Of a stretch of 5,584 bases of DNA, positions 5,471 to 5,584 are shown piece by piece; the first letter of the stretch is position 1, and each line of letters starts with the position of its first letter. The notes beneath the pieces are model-generated. The model saw only the letters and a program-made list of their open reading frames with translations, searched no databases and was not told the origin of the DNA. Origin of the DNA: an uncultured Erysipelotrichaceae bacterium (lineage in GTDB: Bacteria; Bacillota_I; Bacilli_A; RF39; UBA660); contig CACYBN010000162.1 in NCBI GenBank assembly GCA_902772675.1, forward strand, positions 1 to 5,584. The letters are read 5' to 3'. A program made the position numbers and the translations under genes.

Positions 5471-5584
5471 ATGAATTGTCCAAAATGTAATTCGCCTTTA
5501 AAAGAAGGAGATAAATTTTGTCAAATTTGTGGAACAGTTGTAGGTGGAACAGGTATGCCAGGAAATCCAATGCCAATGCAACAA
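5471..5584 (+). CDS. Zinc-ribbon protein, N-terminal part (cut by window edge)
   Basis: The 38 codons visible encode a zinc ribbon with C3, C6, C17 and C20 (CPKC and CQIC), then a flexible Gly/Pro/Met/Gln tail (GGTGMPGNPMPMQQ) running to the window edge. The cysteine spacing is identical to that of the metalloprotease gene at 1391. Proteins that start this way in low-G+C bacteria often continue through a Pro/Gln-rich linker into membrane helices, but nothing here shows the rest. The start is supported by AAGGAG eight bases upstream. It may be a further member of the cluster by read-through, or the first gene of another unit. Function is unknown. Confidence 0.85.
   Translation, partial: MNCPKCNSPLKEGDKFCQICGTVVGGTGMPGNPMPMQQ

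Noticed and set aside
1..5584. Mobile element, phage or CRISPR structure
   Set aside because: There are no transposase or integrase genes, no terminal inverted repeats, no spaced direct repeats, and the composition looks even across the window next to a core ribosomal gene.

Overview
The window looks like a chromosomal segment of a very low-G+C, Gram-positive-type bacterium (Bacillota/Bacilli or a related gut or Mycoplasmatota-like lineage). The signs are an extreme A+T bias by eye, AGA as the main arginine codon, strong AGGAGG-type ribosome binding sites, sigma-A-like promoters and an rpsT (ribosomal protein S20) gene of ordinary bacterial type. TGA is a stop codon here and Trp is TGG, so the standard bacterial code applies. 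This is not a Mycoplasma-type code. The species cannot be named from the sequence.

Layout. The 5' end of rpsT lies on the minus strand at 1-71. It is separated by a 142-base divergent promoter region from a tightly packed plus-strand cluster. The cluster holds five complete genes (214-1389, 1391-2644, 2654-4372, 4374-4889, 4886-5401), with gaps of 1, 9 and 1 bases and then a 4-base ATGA overlap. After a 69-base AT-rich gap, a sixth gene begins at 5471 and runs off the window. The window has no RNA gene, insertion sequence, CRISPR array or clear terminator.

The cluster. All five complete genes encode proteins with one N-terminal (or near N-terminal) membrane helix and a large C-terminal part that should lie outside the membrane. 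The second is the clearest: a cytoplasmic four-cysteine zinc ribbon, a membrane helix, and an outside domain with a HETGH zinc site and a downstream E-x-F-A-E-A motif. It resembles the anthrax lethal factor / Pro-Pro endopeptidase type of metalloprotease. The third carries a trypsin/HtrA-like domain with the catalytic Asp and the GDSGSP serine loop, but Asp replaces the catalytic His, so it is probably not a conventional active protease. The first, fourth and fifth carry small alpha/beta domains that look alike in layout (PsbP/Mog1-like by inference), two in the first protein and one in each of the others. The partial sixth gene starts with a zinc ribbon of exactly the same cysteine spacing as the second.

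Interpretation (inference). The genes are probably co-transcribed from the promoter at 159-187 and make a set of membrane-anchored surface proteins around one likely active metalloprotease and one likely pseudo-protease. The real function is unknown. A cell-envelope processing or sensing complex is a reasonable hypothesis and nothing more.
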